Positions 15,985-24,247 of a DNA stretch of 64,000 nt are shown here, in pieces. The notes beneath the pieces were generated by a model, which had not been told where the DNA came from, searched no databases, and was given only the letters and a program-made list of their open reading frames with translations. Source of the DNA: Prevotella sp. (GTDB taxonomy: Bacteria; Bacteroidota; Bacteroidia; Bacteroidales; Bacteroidaceae); assembly GCA_017561825.1 (NCBI GenBank), contig JAFZBK010000061.1, forward strand, positions 93,243 through 157,242. Reading direction: 5' to 3'. The translations under genes and the position numbers were made by a program. Each line of letters begins with the position of its first letter. The first letter of the stretch is position 1.

Positions 15985-18060
15985 CCTAATTTCCATTCTA
16001 ATTCCCCCATTGATCCAATGTCCTGCCTGGGGCACCAACCCATAGTCCACATAGTGCTTGTTCAGAAGGTTGTTGCCTTCTATGAATACCGTATAGCGCG
16101 GAGCGTTCCACGAAAGACGGGCATCCCAAAGACTGTAAGGCTTATAATCATGCACGGACCCGTTGAGATCCGTGTAGTTGCCTACACGATCCTGAAAACG
16201 GTAGTTGATGCCTAAATCCAGGTTCGCAAACAGATGGAGTTGGATGTCGGCTACCAGCTTATGTCGCAGGTACTCCAAGGAATACTGCGACTGTATATTC
16301 GCCCCAGCTTGCTTGTCCTCATCCAAATAGGTATAGGTCATGCGGAAGGTCTTCAGGAACTGTTGTCCGCTCCAGATCTCCTGCAGATGAACCATCCAGG
16401 CGGTCTCGAATCCCAACGTGTTCACCTTCGTATGGTTTACACTCTCCCAAACAGGATCTTCCGCAGAAGTATCGAGAATCCAATCAATCATGTTCCTGCT
16501 GTGGTGATGGAACACACTGGCACTGGCGGTGATGGCATTCGTGAAATACTTCACGCCACCCTCCACGGCATGGAGTTCTTCGGGCTTAAGGTATTTGTTT
16601 GCCTTATGACCGCCCACGCTGTAATAGAGCTCGGTGAATGAAGGCATGCGCAAGGAGGAGTTATACGAGGCGTATAGCTTCCAGTGCTCACCCAAGCGGT
16701 AACTCATATCCATACCCGGATAGATCTTAAAGGGCATCTCGTTCCATGTGTTCTTCACAGCGATGAAGCCCGCTGAGAGCGTGAATTGTCGCAACAGAAT
16801 GTTATGCTCCACATGGAAACTCAGGTTCGTACGGTTCAGTCCGAGGGTATAATCACGGTCGGTACCATGGATATGAACAGGTGTATGCAACGGTTCCCCC
16901 AGGTTCCCGCTGATCAGATCCTCGTTGCGGAATTCAGCACCGAAGGCCGTACGACCCCCTATCCAGTCGAAATAGCTATTTAGGTTCAGTCCATAGACAT
17001 CACACCTATTATAGTTATATTTCATCACATCCGACTGTCCGCGGTATCCCTCATAGCGGTCACAAAACCTGTTCCAATAGATGGCAGGAAGGAAATGGTA
17101 ATCACCCGCATGGATCTCTGTCTGAACAGTTGCAAAGAGCTTATCGGTATGCTCAAACTGGTTGTCAGCCTTCCATTTAGGTGTGGCATACGACGTGCTG
17201 CTGCCCCACCCTTTGGAGCGCATGCCCAAGTGCCAGTTCACCCGCAGATGAGCATCAGCATACTGACCTTGGTAGAAGAGTTTGGTGCCTTCATAGTCGG
17301 CATTCAGGTTACTTGACAGGGAACGACTGTACCCATCACTGCGGGCATAACTGCCGCTGAGCTGGTTGTTCCAATGACCTGTCTTGACATTTGCACGACC
17401 GCCGCTTTCGAGATAGCCATAAGAGCCGCCCGTGAGATGCACATCGGCACTACTGCTGAGAGGCATCTTGGTGACGATATTGATGGCTCCTACCAAAGAG
17501 GAAGTGCCAAAGACCCGTCCTGCCGGTCCTTCCAGCACCTCAATACGTTCAATGTCATGGATATCAATCGGGAGATCAAAAGTGTTATGTCCCGTCTGCG
17601 GGTCACAGATATTGATACCGTTGAGCAAGATGGTGATTTGCTCGGATGTGCCGCCCCGTATGCTGATGTCAGTCTGCGCGCCCAATGGAGCCCGCTGTCT
17701 GACATCCACGCCAGCGACGTATTTCAGCAAATCGTTTACACTTTGTACTGGCGCCTGCGCAACCTGCTCACGGTCCAGTACCGTTACCATTCTCGCTGCT
17801 TGTCCGATGGTAAGCGGAGCGCGCGAGCCCGTGACTTCCACGCCATCGAGCACCACCTCCCTATTGATCTTCCAGGTGGTGGAATCCACCTTGTCGGTAT
17901 CCGTACTCACACCGTCAGCCTTCGCATAAGTGAGCGTGGCCACGCTGAGTACGCCGACAAGTACCACCTTGCCCAGACAAGCAAAGAGTGCATAGCCCTT
18001 GTTGCTGAACTGCTTGAACTTCAGGGCTACGCACTTGTTGTATTCTTTATTGTACTTCAT
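15982..18060 (-). CDS. TonB-dependent outer-membrane receptor, BtuB-like
   Basis: 692 residues from ATG 18060; the longer frame at 18075 would use TTG. A long N-terminal signal region (hydrophobic near 26-47) is followed by a plug domain with VLDGVEVTGSRAPLTIGQAARMV, DLLKYVAGVDVRQR, DISIRGGTSEQITILLNG and RIEVLEGPAGRVFGTSSLVGAINIVTK. A beta barrel ends in RMEIR. Size and motifs fit BtuB/CirA-type receptors rather than the 1000-residue SusC proteins, and no SusD partner is present. Vitamin B12 is a plausible ligand, in line with the B12 genes elsewhere in the window, but the gene overlaps the end of a GH43 gene, so a sugar-linked role is possible. Confidence 0.85.
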   Translation of the reverse strand: MKYNKEYNKCVALKFKQFSNKGYALFACLGKVVLVGVLSVATLTYAKADGVSTDTDKVDSTTWKINREVVLDGVEVTGSRAPLTIGQAARMVTVLDREQVAQAPVQSVNDLLKYVAGVDVRQRAPLGAQTDISIRGGTSEQITILLNGINICDPQTGHNTFDLPIDIHDIERIEVLEGPAGRVFGTSSLVGAINIVTKMPLSSSADVHLTGGSYGYLESGGRANVKTGHWNNQLSGSYARSDGYSRSLSSNLNADYEGTKLFYQGQYADAHLRVNWHLGMRSKGWGSSTSYATPKWKADNQFEHTDKLFATVQTEIHAGDYHFLPAIYWNRFCDRYEGYRGQSDVMKYNYNRCDVYGLNLNSYFDWIGGRTAFGAEFRNEDLISGNLGEPLHTPVHIHGTDRDYTLGLNRTNLSFHVEHNILLRQFTLSAGFIAVKNTWNEMPFKIYPGMDMSYRLGEHWKLYASYNSSLRMPSFTELYYSVGGHKANKYLKPEELHAVEGGVKYFTNAITASASVFHHHSRNMIDWILDTSAEDPVWESVNHTKVNTLGFETAWMVHLQEIWSGQQFLKTFRMTYTYLDEDKQAGANIQSQYSLEYLRHKLVADIQLHLFANLDLGINYRFQDRVGNYTDLNGSVHDYKPYSLWDARLSWNAPRYTVFIEGNNLLNKHYVDYGLVPQAGHWINGGIRMEIR

Positions 18061-19717
18061 TCTTCTTATAATCAAACCTATCTACATCCACATAGCCACC
18101 TGCTTTCTTGGTAGCATAGCAGAAGATGCCGAACTTGGTGCCCATGAAGAAACGACGCCAGTCGAAGCGCATCTTGTAGTCCTTGGTACCGATCTGTGTC
18201 CAGTTCTCACCATCGAAGCTATAGTAGAAGTTGGCCACATCCTTACCGCCACGCTGTACAGGACTGAAGTCGCCATCGATGCGCAGCCATACCTTGGTTG
18301 ACTTTGGCGAAATCTTTGTCAGCACAACGCCCGAAATCAGTTTCTCATCGTACTTGGTGATGGCCTTCTCACGGTCGGACAACTGTGCTGACAGCTCTTC
18401 CATCTCCAGACGAACTGACTTACCCGACTTCTTAAGCGTCAGCGAACCTGTATCGCTGTTGAAGGCGGCAAAGCCGGCACAGTCGCCATCTTTCATGTGT
18501 GAATAGTCGATGAGGATGGTACCACTGCATGCCGGACCCTCCATGCGCTGTGTCAACGTGTTCGGAGCCAGATAGAGGTTCTCCACCACACGGTTGGTCT
18601 TTAAGCGCAGGAATCCAGGACGCTCTGTCAATGACCATGCCTTATCGATAGGGTTATGGTTCCATTGCCAGTGCAGACCCAGTTTGGGGGCAGAGAAATC
18701 ATCAGCCTTCACGATAGATGTCTCGGGCTCCCCACTCTTCAGCGGTCGCAAGGTCTGTGGCACCTTTCCGTTCACATCACCAATCATGGGCCATCCGTCA
18801 ATCCAACGACAAGGAGAAAGCGTGAGCACGCGTCCTACACCACCACGGTCCTGGAAGATGATGCCATACCAGTCGCCATCTTGTGTATCCACAATGGTAC
18901 CCTGTCCTACATAGCCAAAGGTACTGAACTCACTCTGCAAAGCCAAGTTCTTCTCGTAGGGTCCATGGATATCATCAGCACGATAACAAACCTCACGACG
19001 ATGCTGGCCAGGTCCGTAGGCCTGCGAGATCATCAGCAGGTAGTACTTACCGTTGTGCTTGATCATACGAGAGCCCTCCAGCAGTCCTGTTTCATCACCT
19101 TCACGCTGGAAGATATGCTGGTAGGTGCCTTCAATGACATCAGAGAGATCAGGCTTCAACTCCATCAACTCACCTGTGCCATAGACCACATACACCCTGT
19201 CATCATCATCGAAGAACAAGGAGCAGTCGTGGAAATGACGCATTCTTGACACAATCTTCCAGGGTCCTTCAGCTTTCTCGGCAGAGAAGATATAGGTGTC
19301 ACCCATGGCTCCTTGCTCGTTGGGAGCCAGCAGTGCATAGAACTTTCCGTTATGGTACTTCAGCGAGGTAGCCCACTGACCGCGACCATATACCGTTCCT
19401 TCCAACAGGTCGTACTTGGGTGAATCGGTCAGCTTATCAAAGATATACCCCACGGTCTCCCAGTTCCTCAGGTCCTTGGATGCCATCACCGGTGCTCCAG
19501 GCATCAGGTGCATGGTGGTGGAAACCAGATAGAACGTGTCACCCACACGGATGATATCAGGATCGGGCACATCAGCCCAAAGCATCGGGTTCTGGATTCT
19601 CGTACTGTCCAACTCTGCTGGCAGCAGGATACGAGGTTGTGCATTCTGACGGGGGCGCTGTGCTACTGCTGTGAGGCCAAGCATCAGGAGCAGGGCGCAA
19701 ATAATACTCTTTTTCAT
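18047..19717 (-). CDS. Glycoside hydrolase family 43 (xylosidase/arabinofuranosidase type)
   Basis: 556 residues. A signal peptide (residues 1-19, ending in AVAQ) is followed by a five-bladed propeller with the GH43 hallmarks: the catalytic-base region DVPDPDIIRVGDTFYLVSTTMH (Asp near 50), the SLFFDDDDRVYVVYG segment and the general-acid region LLEGSRMIKHNGKYYLL. A C-terminal beta-sandwich (about 330-556, FSAPKLGLHWQWNH...) completes the two-domain layout of GH43 beta-xylosidases and arabinofuranosidases. It probably acts in the periplasm on xylan-derived oligosaccharides together with the GH3 enzyme encoded 12 bp upstream. The receptor gene starts inside its end. Confidence 0.88.
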   Translation of the reverse strand: MKKSIICALLLMLGLTAVAQRPRQNAQPRILLPAELDSTRIQNPMLWADVPDPDIIRVGDTFYLVSTTMHLMPGAPVMASKDLRNWETVGYIFDKLTDSPKYDLLEGTVYGRGQWATSLKYHNGKFYALLAPNEQGAMGDTYIFSAEKAEGPWKIVSRMRHFHDCSLFFDDDDRVYVVYGTGELMELKPDLSDVIEGTYQHIFQREGDETGLLEGSRMIKHNGKYYLLMISQAYGPGQHRREVCYRADDIHGPYEKNLALQSEFSTFGYVGQGTIVDTQDGDWYGIIFQDRGGVGRVLTLSPCRWIDGWPMIGDVNGKVPQTLRPLKSGEPETSIVKADDFSAPKLGLHWQWNHNPIDKAWSLTERPGFLRLKTNRVVENLYLAPNTLTQRMEGPACSGTILIDYSHMKDGDCAGFAAFNSDTGSLTLKKSGKSVRLEMEELSAQLSDREKAITKYDEKLISGVVLTKISPKSTKVWLRIDGDFSPVQRGGKDVANFYYSFDGENWTQIGTKDYKMRFDWRRFFMGTKFGIFCYATKKAGGYVDVDRFDYKKNEVQ

Positions 19718-19729
19718 ATTGTCTTGGTT

Positions 19730-22354
19730 TTATTGATTGTTTTCATAAGAAATGGTCATTCGCTTCAGATCCTTGTCCTGCGAACTGTTTCCATATAGGA
19801 TCTCATACTTACCCGACTTGGTGCGCATGGTATTGGTCTCTGCATCCCAGAACTCAAAGCTCTTGCTATCGAGCTTCAGGGTGGCGGTAGCGGTCTGACC
19901 AGCCTTTACATCCACACGCTGGAAGGCACGGAGGGATTTCAGCGGTCCTTCAGCATCAGAGAGATCACGGATATAAACCTGCACAATCTCGGTACCATCA
20001 CGCTTACCGGTATTGGTAACGGGGATGGTAAGGTTGATTGTTCCGGAATTTCCGGAGTTTCCGAGCACACCTTGGATGTTGGCTTCACCGATCTCGAAGG
20101 TGGTATAACTCAAGCCGTAGCCAAAGGCGAAAAGCGGATCACTGAAATAACGGTAGGTACGACCCTTCATCGAGTAGTCCTCATAGTCAGGCAGCTGCGC
20201 ATCGTTCCTGTAGAACGTCACGGGCAACTTACCAGAGGGGTTATAGTCGCCAAAGAGCACATCAGCAATGGCGGTACCACCCTCCTGTCCTGCATACCAT
20301 GCCTGTACGATGGCCTCGCAGTTCTCGGTCTCGGGTGTCAGAGCAATGGCAGAGCCAGAGCAGTTCACGAAGATCACCTGCTTACCAGCCTCCTTGAGTG
20401 CCTTGAGGAAGTCACGCTGCACCTTCGGCAGTTCGATGCTGGTACGGTCACCTCCCTTGAAACCCTCGATCTCCACGGGCATCTCCTCACCTTCGAGGGA
20501 TGCAGAGATTCCGCCCACGAAGATCACCTTGTTGATACCTTTCAGTTGACTGATCACCTGCTGGTAGTCGATGGGCAGTTCCTTGGCGATATTGATCTTC
20601 AGGTTGGCGTTATAGGTATGGATATGCGAGAAGCGTACCTCGATGTTGTAGCTCTTGCCAGCCTCAGCCTGGATAGCCACACGATTGGGAGTGGTACGCC
20701 AGATATGATGTCTGAACTTGCGCTCGCCGTCGATATAGAGCTCGAAATGACCGCAGCCATCCACGTTCACCACATACTCTCCCGACTCCTTAGGCGTGAA
20801 GACGGTCTCGTACTTGGCCGAGAAGGCTTCGAGGTTCACGCCTGGGGCGAAGTTATGCATACCGGCCGTGGTGACTGCCAGCGGAGTGGTATAGTACTGG
20901 GTGGTAACGGGCTTACCCGTCATCTCACGATTGTTCCAGAACGTACCCTTCATACCTTTCTTTCCTTGGAAGGAACACCATTTGTCCAGCAGACAGTCCA
21001 TCACCTTGTCGTAGGTTAGATCACAACCAGCGTTATAGTAAACTTGCTTCTTGCCTCTTGCCCCTTGCTTCTTCAGAATACCGTCGAGGATAGTAATGGT
21101 ATGGTTAGGCATTCCGTTGTAGTTACCCCACATCATCGGAGCATTGTCGGCATTCGGACCGATCACGGCGATCTTCTCACCGTTCTTCTTCAGCGGCAGG
21201 ATCTGGTTCTTGTTCTGCAAGAGCACGATGGTCTGGCGGGCCATGTCGAGGGCGGTCTGCGCATGTTCCTTGCACGACATCTTCGAATAAGGGATCTTCG
21301 ACCACTCCACCAACGATGGATCATCCATCTCGCCGAGGTCGAAACGACCTTCTAACAAACGGATCACATGCTTATCCACTTCCTCTTCGGTGATGAAGCC
21401 ACGGCGTACTGCCTCGGGAATACTCCTGTAGGCATAGCCGTAACCGCACTCCACATCCGTTCCAGCGATGGTGGCCTTGGCAGCAGCGTGCACGGGGGAG
21501 GAAGATGACTTATGCGACTCATAGAAATCACTCACCGCACCGCAGTCGCTCACCACCAGATACTGGAAGCCCCACTCATCGCGGAGGATGGTCTGAAGCA
21601 GTCGTTGGGAGCCGCAGCAAGGATCATCATCCAGTCGTTGGTAGGCACACATCACCTCACGCACCTTACTGTCCTCCACGAGTTTCTTGAAGGCGGGCAT
21701 GTAGGTCTCCCACAGATCACGGGGCGACACATTGGTGAGGTTGGCGCTATGACGGGTATATTCAGGACCGCTATGCACGGCATAATGCTTGGCACATGCC
21801 CACAGCTTACGGTATTTCGCATCCTCAGGACCTTGCAGTCCGCGTACCACCTGATCGCCCATCACACTGGTGAGATAGGGATCCTCGCCGTAGGTCTCCT
21901 GACCTCTACCCCATCGCGGATCGCGGAAGATGTTCACATTGGGTGTCCAGACACTCAGACTGTGGAACTTCTCGTCTTCGCCTGATCCTCGCAGCATGCG
22001 TTCGTTGTATTGGGCACGGAACTCCGTAGAGGCAATGTCGAACACATTATATAATAAGGAGGGGTTGAACGATGCTGCCATGGCTATCGGTTCCGGGAAC
22101 ACCGTTACATGATCCATGTTGGCGGCACCATGCAGTGACTCGCTCCACCAAAAAAACTTTTTGATTCCCATACGAGGAATCGCCGGACTCTCATCGAGCA
22201 TCAACTGGGCCTTCTCTTCCAGGGTTAGTCGTGAGCACAGATCCTTGGCCCTTTCCCTGGCACTCAGGTTAGGGTTCTGATAAGGATACGATTGTGCGAA
22301 TACATGTATGCCTACGGCACAAAACATGATCATCAGCAAAAGAGCTTTTCTCAT
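19730..22354 (-). CDS. Glycoside hydrolase family 3 beta-xylosidase/beta-glucosidase with PA14 domain
   Basis: 874 residues. Signal peptide 1-20 (ending FAQ). The GH3 N-terminal domain contains FPEPIAMAASFNPSLL, NVNIFRDPRWGRGQETYGEDPYL and the nucleophile motif VVSDCGAV near 285; SDCGAV is common in beta-xylosidases. The GH3 C-terminal domain is interrupted by a PA14 insert (about 470-600, GTFWNNREMTG, HFELYIDGERKF). A fibronectin-III-like end (YSMKGRTYRYF, GTEIVQVYI) follows. Two repeat-derived spots, KKQGARGKKQ near 430 (heptamers) and GNSGNSG near 765 (nonamers), lie in surface loops. It forms a unit with the GH43 gene. Confidence 0.9.
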   Translation of the reverse strand: MRKALLLMIMFCAVGIHVFAQSYPYQNPNLSARERAKDLCSRLTLEEKAQLMLDESPAIPRMGIKKFFWWSESLHGAANMDHVTVFPEPIAMAASFNPSLLYNVFDIASTEFRAQYNERMLRGSGEDEKFHSLSVWTPNVNIFRDPRWGRGQETYGEDPYLTSVMGDQVVRGLQGPEDAKYRKLWACAKHYAVHSGPEYTRHSANLTNVSPRDLWETYMPAFKKLVEDSKVREVMCAYQRLDDDPCCGSQRLLQTILRDEWGFQYLVVSDCGAVSDFYESHKSSSSPVHAAAKATIAGTDVECGYGYAYRSIPEAVRRGFITEEEVDKHVIRLLEGRFDLGEMDDPSLVEWSKIPYSKMSCKEHAQTALDMARQTIVLLQNKNQILPLKKNGEKIAVIGPNADNAPMMWGNYNGMPNHTITILDGILKKQGARGKKQVYYNAGCDLTYDKVMDCLLDKWCSFQGKKGMKGTFWNNREMTGKPVTTQYYTTPLAVTTAGMHNFAPGVNLEAFSAKYETVFTPKESGEYVVNVDGCGHFELYIDGERKFRHHIWRTTPNRVAIQAEAGKSYNIEVRFSHIHTYNANLKINIAKELPIDYQQVISQLKGINKVIFVGGISASLEGEEMPVEIEGFKGGDRTSIELPKVQRDFLKALKEAGKQVIFVNCSGSAIALTPETENCEAIVQAWYAGQEGGTAIADVLFGDYNPSGKLPVTFYRNDAQLPDYEDYSMKGRTYRYFSDPLFAFGYGLSYTTFEIGEANIQGVLGNSGNSGTINLTIPVTNTGKRDGTEIVQVYIRDLSDAEGPLKSLRAFQRVDVKAGQTATATLKLDSKSFEFWDAETNTMRTKSGKYEILYGNSSQDKDLKRMTISYENNQ
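20042..20064. repeat. Nonamer tract inside the GH3 gene
   Basis: Units TCCGGAATT, TCCGGAGTT and a partial TCCGAGCAC, coding GNSGNSG on the minus strand. The same 9-bp unit occurs in mutA at 34050-34076. Confidence 0.65.
21043..21070. repeat. Heptamer tract inside the GH3 gene
   Basis: Four 7-bp units CTTGCTT, CTTGCCT, CTTGCCC, CTTGCTT. On the coding strand they give the basic loop KKQGARGKKQ. The unit equals GAAGCAA of the tract at 7055-7082. Confidence 0.75.
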
Positions 22355-22399
22355 AAGTCAATTGTCTTTATTAAGTTATCGGATTATCAAATTAATTCT

Positions 22400-22418
22400 C
22401 AATTTTCAATTTTCAATT
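22400..22418. repeat. Heptamer tract at the queC 3' end
   Basis: Two full CAATTTT units plus a partial third. The last queC codons and its TGA stop are made by the repeat. The unit is the same as in fcl and near rfbC. Confidence 0.7.
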
Positions 22419-23044
22419 ATCCCCGCTTCCCTCAACGCTTCTTCGCGCTCCAGACAGGTGGCACACTTCCCACAAGGTTCATCCCCACCCTTGTAACAAC
22501 TCCAGGTCTTGGAATAGTCAATCCCGAGTTGCTTTCCCTTACGAGCAATATCTGCCTTAGTGGTATTCGTATAGGGTGCCAACACCTCGATACCCGGGAA
22601 GGTGCCTGCCTTGGTGGCTGCACTCATCGCCTCTACGAATGCAGGACGACAGTCGGGATACACGGTATGATCCCCACCGTGATTGGCCATCATCACATAT
22701 TTCAGTCCGTTGCTCTCGGCAATGCCTGCGGCAATCGAGAGCATGATACCGTTGCGGAAGGGTACGACAGTAGAGGTGATATTCTCATCAGCATACTGTC
22801 CTTCGGGAATCGCGTCGGCGCCTTCCAGCAAGGAACTCTTGAAGTACTGATGCATGAAGCCCAGTTCGATGACGATATGACGGATACCCAACTGTTCACA
22901 GTGCCAGCGGGCAAAGGGTATTTCCTTGGCGTTGTGGTTACTACCGTAGTTGAAAGATATAGCAAGGGCGATACGCTCACGCATATCATATAATAAGGTG
23001 GTGCTATCCATACCACCGCTTAAAATCAAAACGGAATCTTTCAT
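22406..23044 (-). CDS. queC: 7-cyano-7-deazaguanine synthase (queuosine biosynthesis)
   Basis: 212 residues. It converts 7-carboxy-7-deazaguanine to preQ0 with ATP and ammonia for the tRNA base queuosine. It begins MKDSVLILSGGMDSTTLL, with the PP-loop SGGMDST at about 9-15. The zinc-binding end CYKGGDEPCGKCATCLEREEAL carries the conserved cysteines. The ATG at 23044 is chosen because a promoter -7 box ends five bases upstream; a longer open frame to 23230 lies beyond that promoter. The final codons EN and the stop are heptamer repeat. It precedes the GH3 gene by 51 bp on the same strand, probably without functional link. Confidence 0.95.
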   Translation of the reverse strand: MKDSVLILSGGMDSTTLLYDMRERIALAISFNYGSNHNAKEIPFARWHCEQLGIRHIVIELGFMHQYFKSSLLEGADAIPEGQYADENITSTVVPFRNGIMLSIAAGIAESNGLKYVMMANHGGDHTVYPDCRPAFVEAMSAATKAGTFPGIEVLAPYTNTTKADIARKGKQLGIDYSKTWSCYKGGDEPCGKCATCLEREEALREAGIIEN

Positions 23045-23049
23045 GGCTA

Positions 23050-23081
23050 CAAAGTTACGATTAAGTGAGCGAAAAACCAAA
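23050..23081 (-). promoter_or_regulatory. Promoter of queC
   Basis: TTTG (23078-23081), 20-bp spacer containing CGCTCACTTAATCG, then TAACTTTG (23050-23057), on the minus strand. The ATG follows after five bases. The same -33 box and spacer appear with a decayed -7 box upstream of radA (14397-14430). The 170 bp beyond it (23082-23251) hold a 12-bp palindrome CGTGCTAGCACG at 23133-23144 and no gene. Confidence 0.7.
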
Positions 23082-23251
23082 CAAAAGTTCGTTTTTGTTT
23101 GTTTTTCGAACCGATGGAGCAGCGAGAGCCATCGTGCTAGCACGTTTGGCAGAGTCGCGAAAGAGGAAAACGTAGTTAACGAAAGTAAGTTCGCGGATTT
23201 ATTCGCAGAGTTACAAAAAGTTGATAGCAATACAAAATGATTCGGAAAGAT

Positions 23252-23282
23252 TTTGTCATTTCTTCTCTTCTTTGTATCTTTA
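23252..23282 (+). promoter_or_regulatory. Promoter of the AlkZ-related gene
   Basis: TTTG (23252-23255), 19-bp spacer, TATCTTTA (23275-23282). The ATG at 23291 follows eight bases later, which rules out the longer frame from 23237. Confidence 0.55.
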
Positions 23283-23290
23283 CACCCGAA

Positions 23291-23956
23291 ATGATAAGAG
23301 ACCTACATAACGAGATTGAGTTGATGGAAGTGATTCAGCAACTGGGATTCCTTCCGCTGCTACCCAATGACATCCCCGGCTTCTCTGCCGAGGAGATGGT
23401 GGATGACGACTGTCGTTATGTGCTCTTGCCCGACGGTGGTTGGGACTGGCCGTTATGGAAGTGGAAAGGTCCTATCGTGACTGAAGGGAACTGCATCTAC
23501 GGGAAGTTCTTCGCAGGAAAGGCTGTATTCATCAGTAAGGAGTGGTGGCCCGACTTCTGTAACTACCGTCGCAGTAAGCACCCGCAACCCGCAGAGGGCT
23601 CCATCGAGGAGACCATCCTATTGACCCTTCAGTTGAACGGCAGTATGATTACCCGTCAGTTGCGTGCTGCCTGCGGCTTTACAGGACCTAAGATGCGCAG
23701 CAGGTTCGACAGTTTTGTTACACGACTGCAGATGGGCTGCTATATCGTTACCGAGGATTTTGTCTATCCAACCGACAAGCACGGTCGTGAATACGGCTGG
23801 GGATGGTCGTTGCTCACCACACCCGAACAACTCTACGGTCGTGAGATCTGTCAGTGCAACCGCCCCCCTGAGGAATCCTATAACCGACTCTTCTCGCACC
23901 TGAAAAACATACTTCCTGATACTGAAGAAACGCTGATTCACAAGCTTCTCAGATAG
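23291..23956 (+). CDS. Conserved protein, possibly AlkZ-related winged-helix protein
   Basis: 221 residues from ATG 23291. It begins MIRDLHNEIELMEVIQQLGFLPLL and contains IPGFSAEEM, WPLWKWKGPI, YGKFFAGKAVFISKEWWPDFCNYRR and later QLRAACGFTGPKMRSRFDSFVTRLQMGCYIV, which looks like a winged-helix unit. Bacteroidales proteins with this layout are named AlkZ-related, after a DNA glycosylase family, but the catalytic function of AlkZ is not established for this short form. No operon partner is present; it is divergent from queC. The function should be treated as unknown. Confidence 0.65.
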   Translation: MIRDLHNEIELMEVIQQLGFLPLLPNDIPGFSAEEMVDDDCRYVLLPDGGWDWPLWKWKGPIVTEGNCIYGKFFAGKAVFISKEWWPDFCNYRRSKHPQPAEGSIEETILLTLQLNGSMITRQLRAACGFTGPKMRSRFDSFVTRLQMGCYIVTEDFVYPTDKHGREYGWGWSLLTTPEQLYGREICQCNRPPEESYNRLFSHLKNILPDTEETLIHKLLR

Positions 23957-24039
23957 GTTCAAATACCTTCCTTGGAATATTATTCTTTCTCAAAGACCTT
24001 TTGAAGGCATTTTAAGAATATCTTTCTTTGAATCATCTC

Positions 24040-24066
24040 AAATATTACAAATATTTCTGATATTTG
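24040..24066. promoter_or_regulatory. Overlapping inverted repeats upstream of metY promoter
   Basis: AAATATT-ACA-AATATTT (24040-24056) overlaps CAAATAT-TTCTG-ATATTTG (24048-24066), ending 7 bp before the -33 box of metY. It is a candidate operator. The regulator is unknown. Confidence 0.45.
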
Positions 24067-24073
24067 AGAGAAA

Positions 24074-24106
24074 TTTGGAGGATATTACTAAAACTTCGTA
24101 CCTTTG
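24074..24106 (+). promoter_or_regulatory. Promoter of metY
   Basis: TTTG (24074-24077), 21-bp spacer, TACCTTTG (24099-24106). Confidence 0.7.
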
Positions 24107-24247
24107 CAACGTGATTACATCACATTGCGATATCAGGCATCGCCTCGGCAATCCAAGCCCACTCGATTGCACTCGGCTCGCACTGACATTGCGCTGTGTT
24201 TTAAGATTAAAGGTTAAATAATTAAATATAATAGAAAGGATAAGATT
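24107..24247 (+). promoter_or_regulatory. Structured 5' leader of metY, homologous to the SDR leader
   Basis: About 140 nt. A small hairpin GTGAT-TAC-ATCAC (24111-24123) comes directly after the promoter. A long stem follows between GCGATATCAG (24127-24136) and CTGACATTGC (24183-24192), enclosing CTCGGC and GCACTCGG segments. The same order of elements, with paired changes, precedes the SDR gene on the other strand (27000-27129). It could be a regulatory RNA or a promoter-associated repeat. The known SAM riboswitch classes were not recognised. Confidence 0.5.

Noticed and set aside
17374-18114. Plus-strand open frame of 246 codons
   Set aside because: Antisense to the TonB receptor gene; composition of a reversed membrane-barrel gene.
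20072-21019. Plus-strand open frame of 315 codons
   Set aside because: Antisense to the GH3 gene; no promoter, domain or coding character of its own.
24200-24235. Possible heptamer tract at the end of the metY leader
   Set aside because: TTAAGAT/TAAAGGT/TAAATAA spacing is suggestive but units match poorly; A/T-rich sequence could give this by chance.
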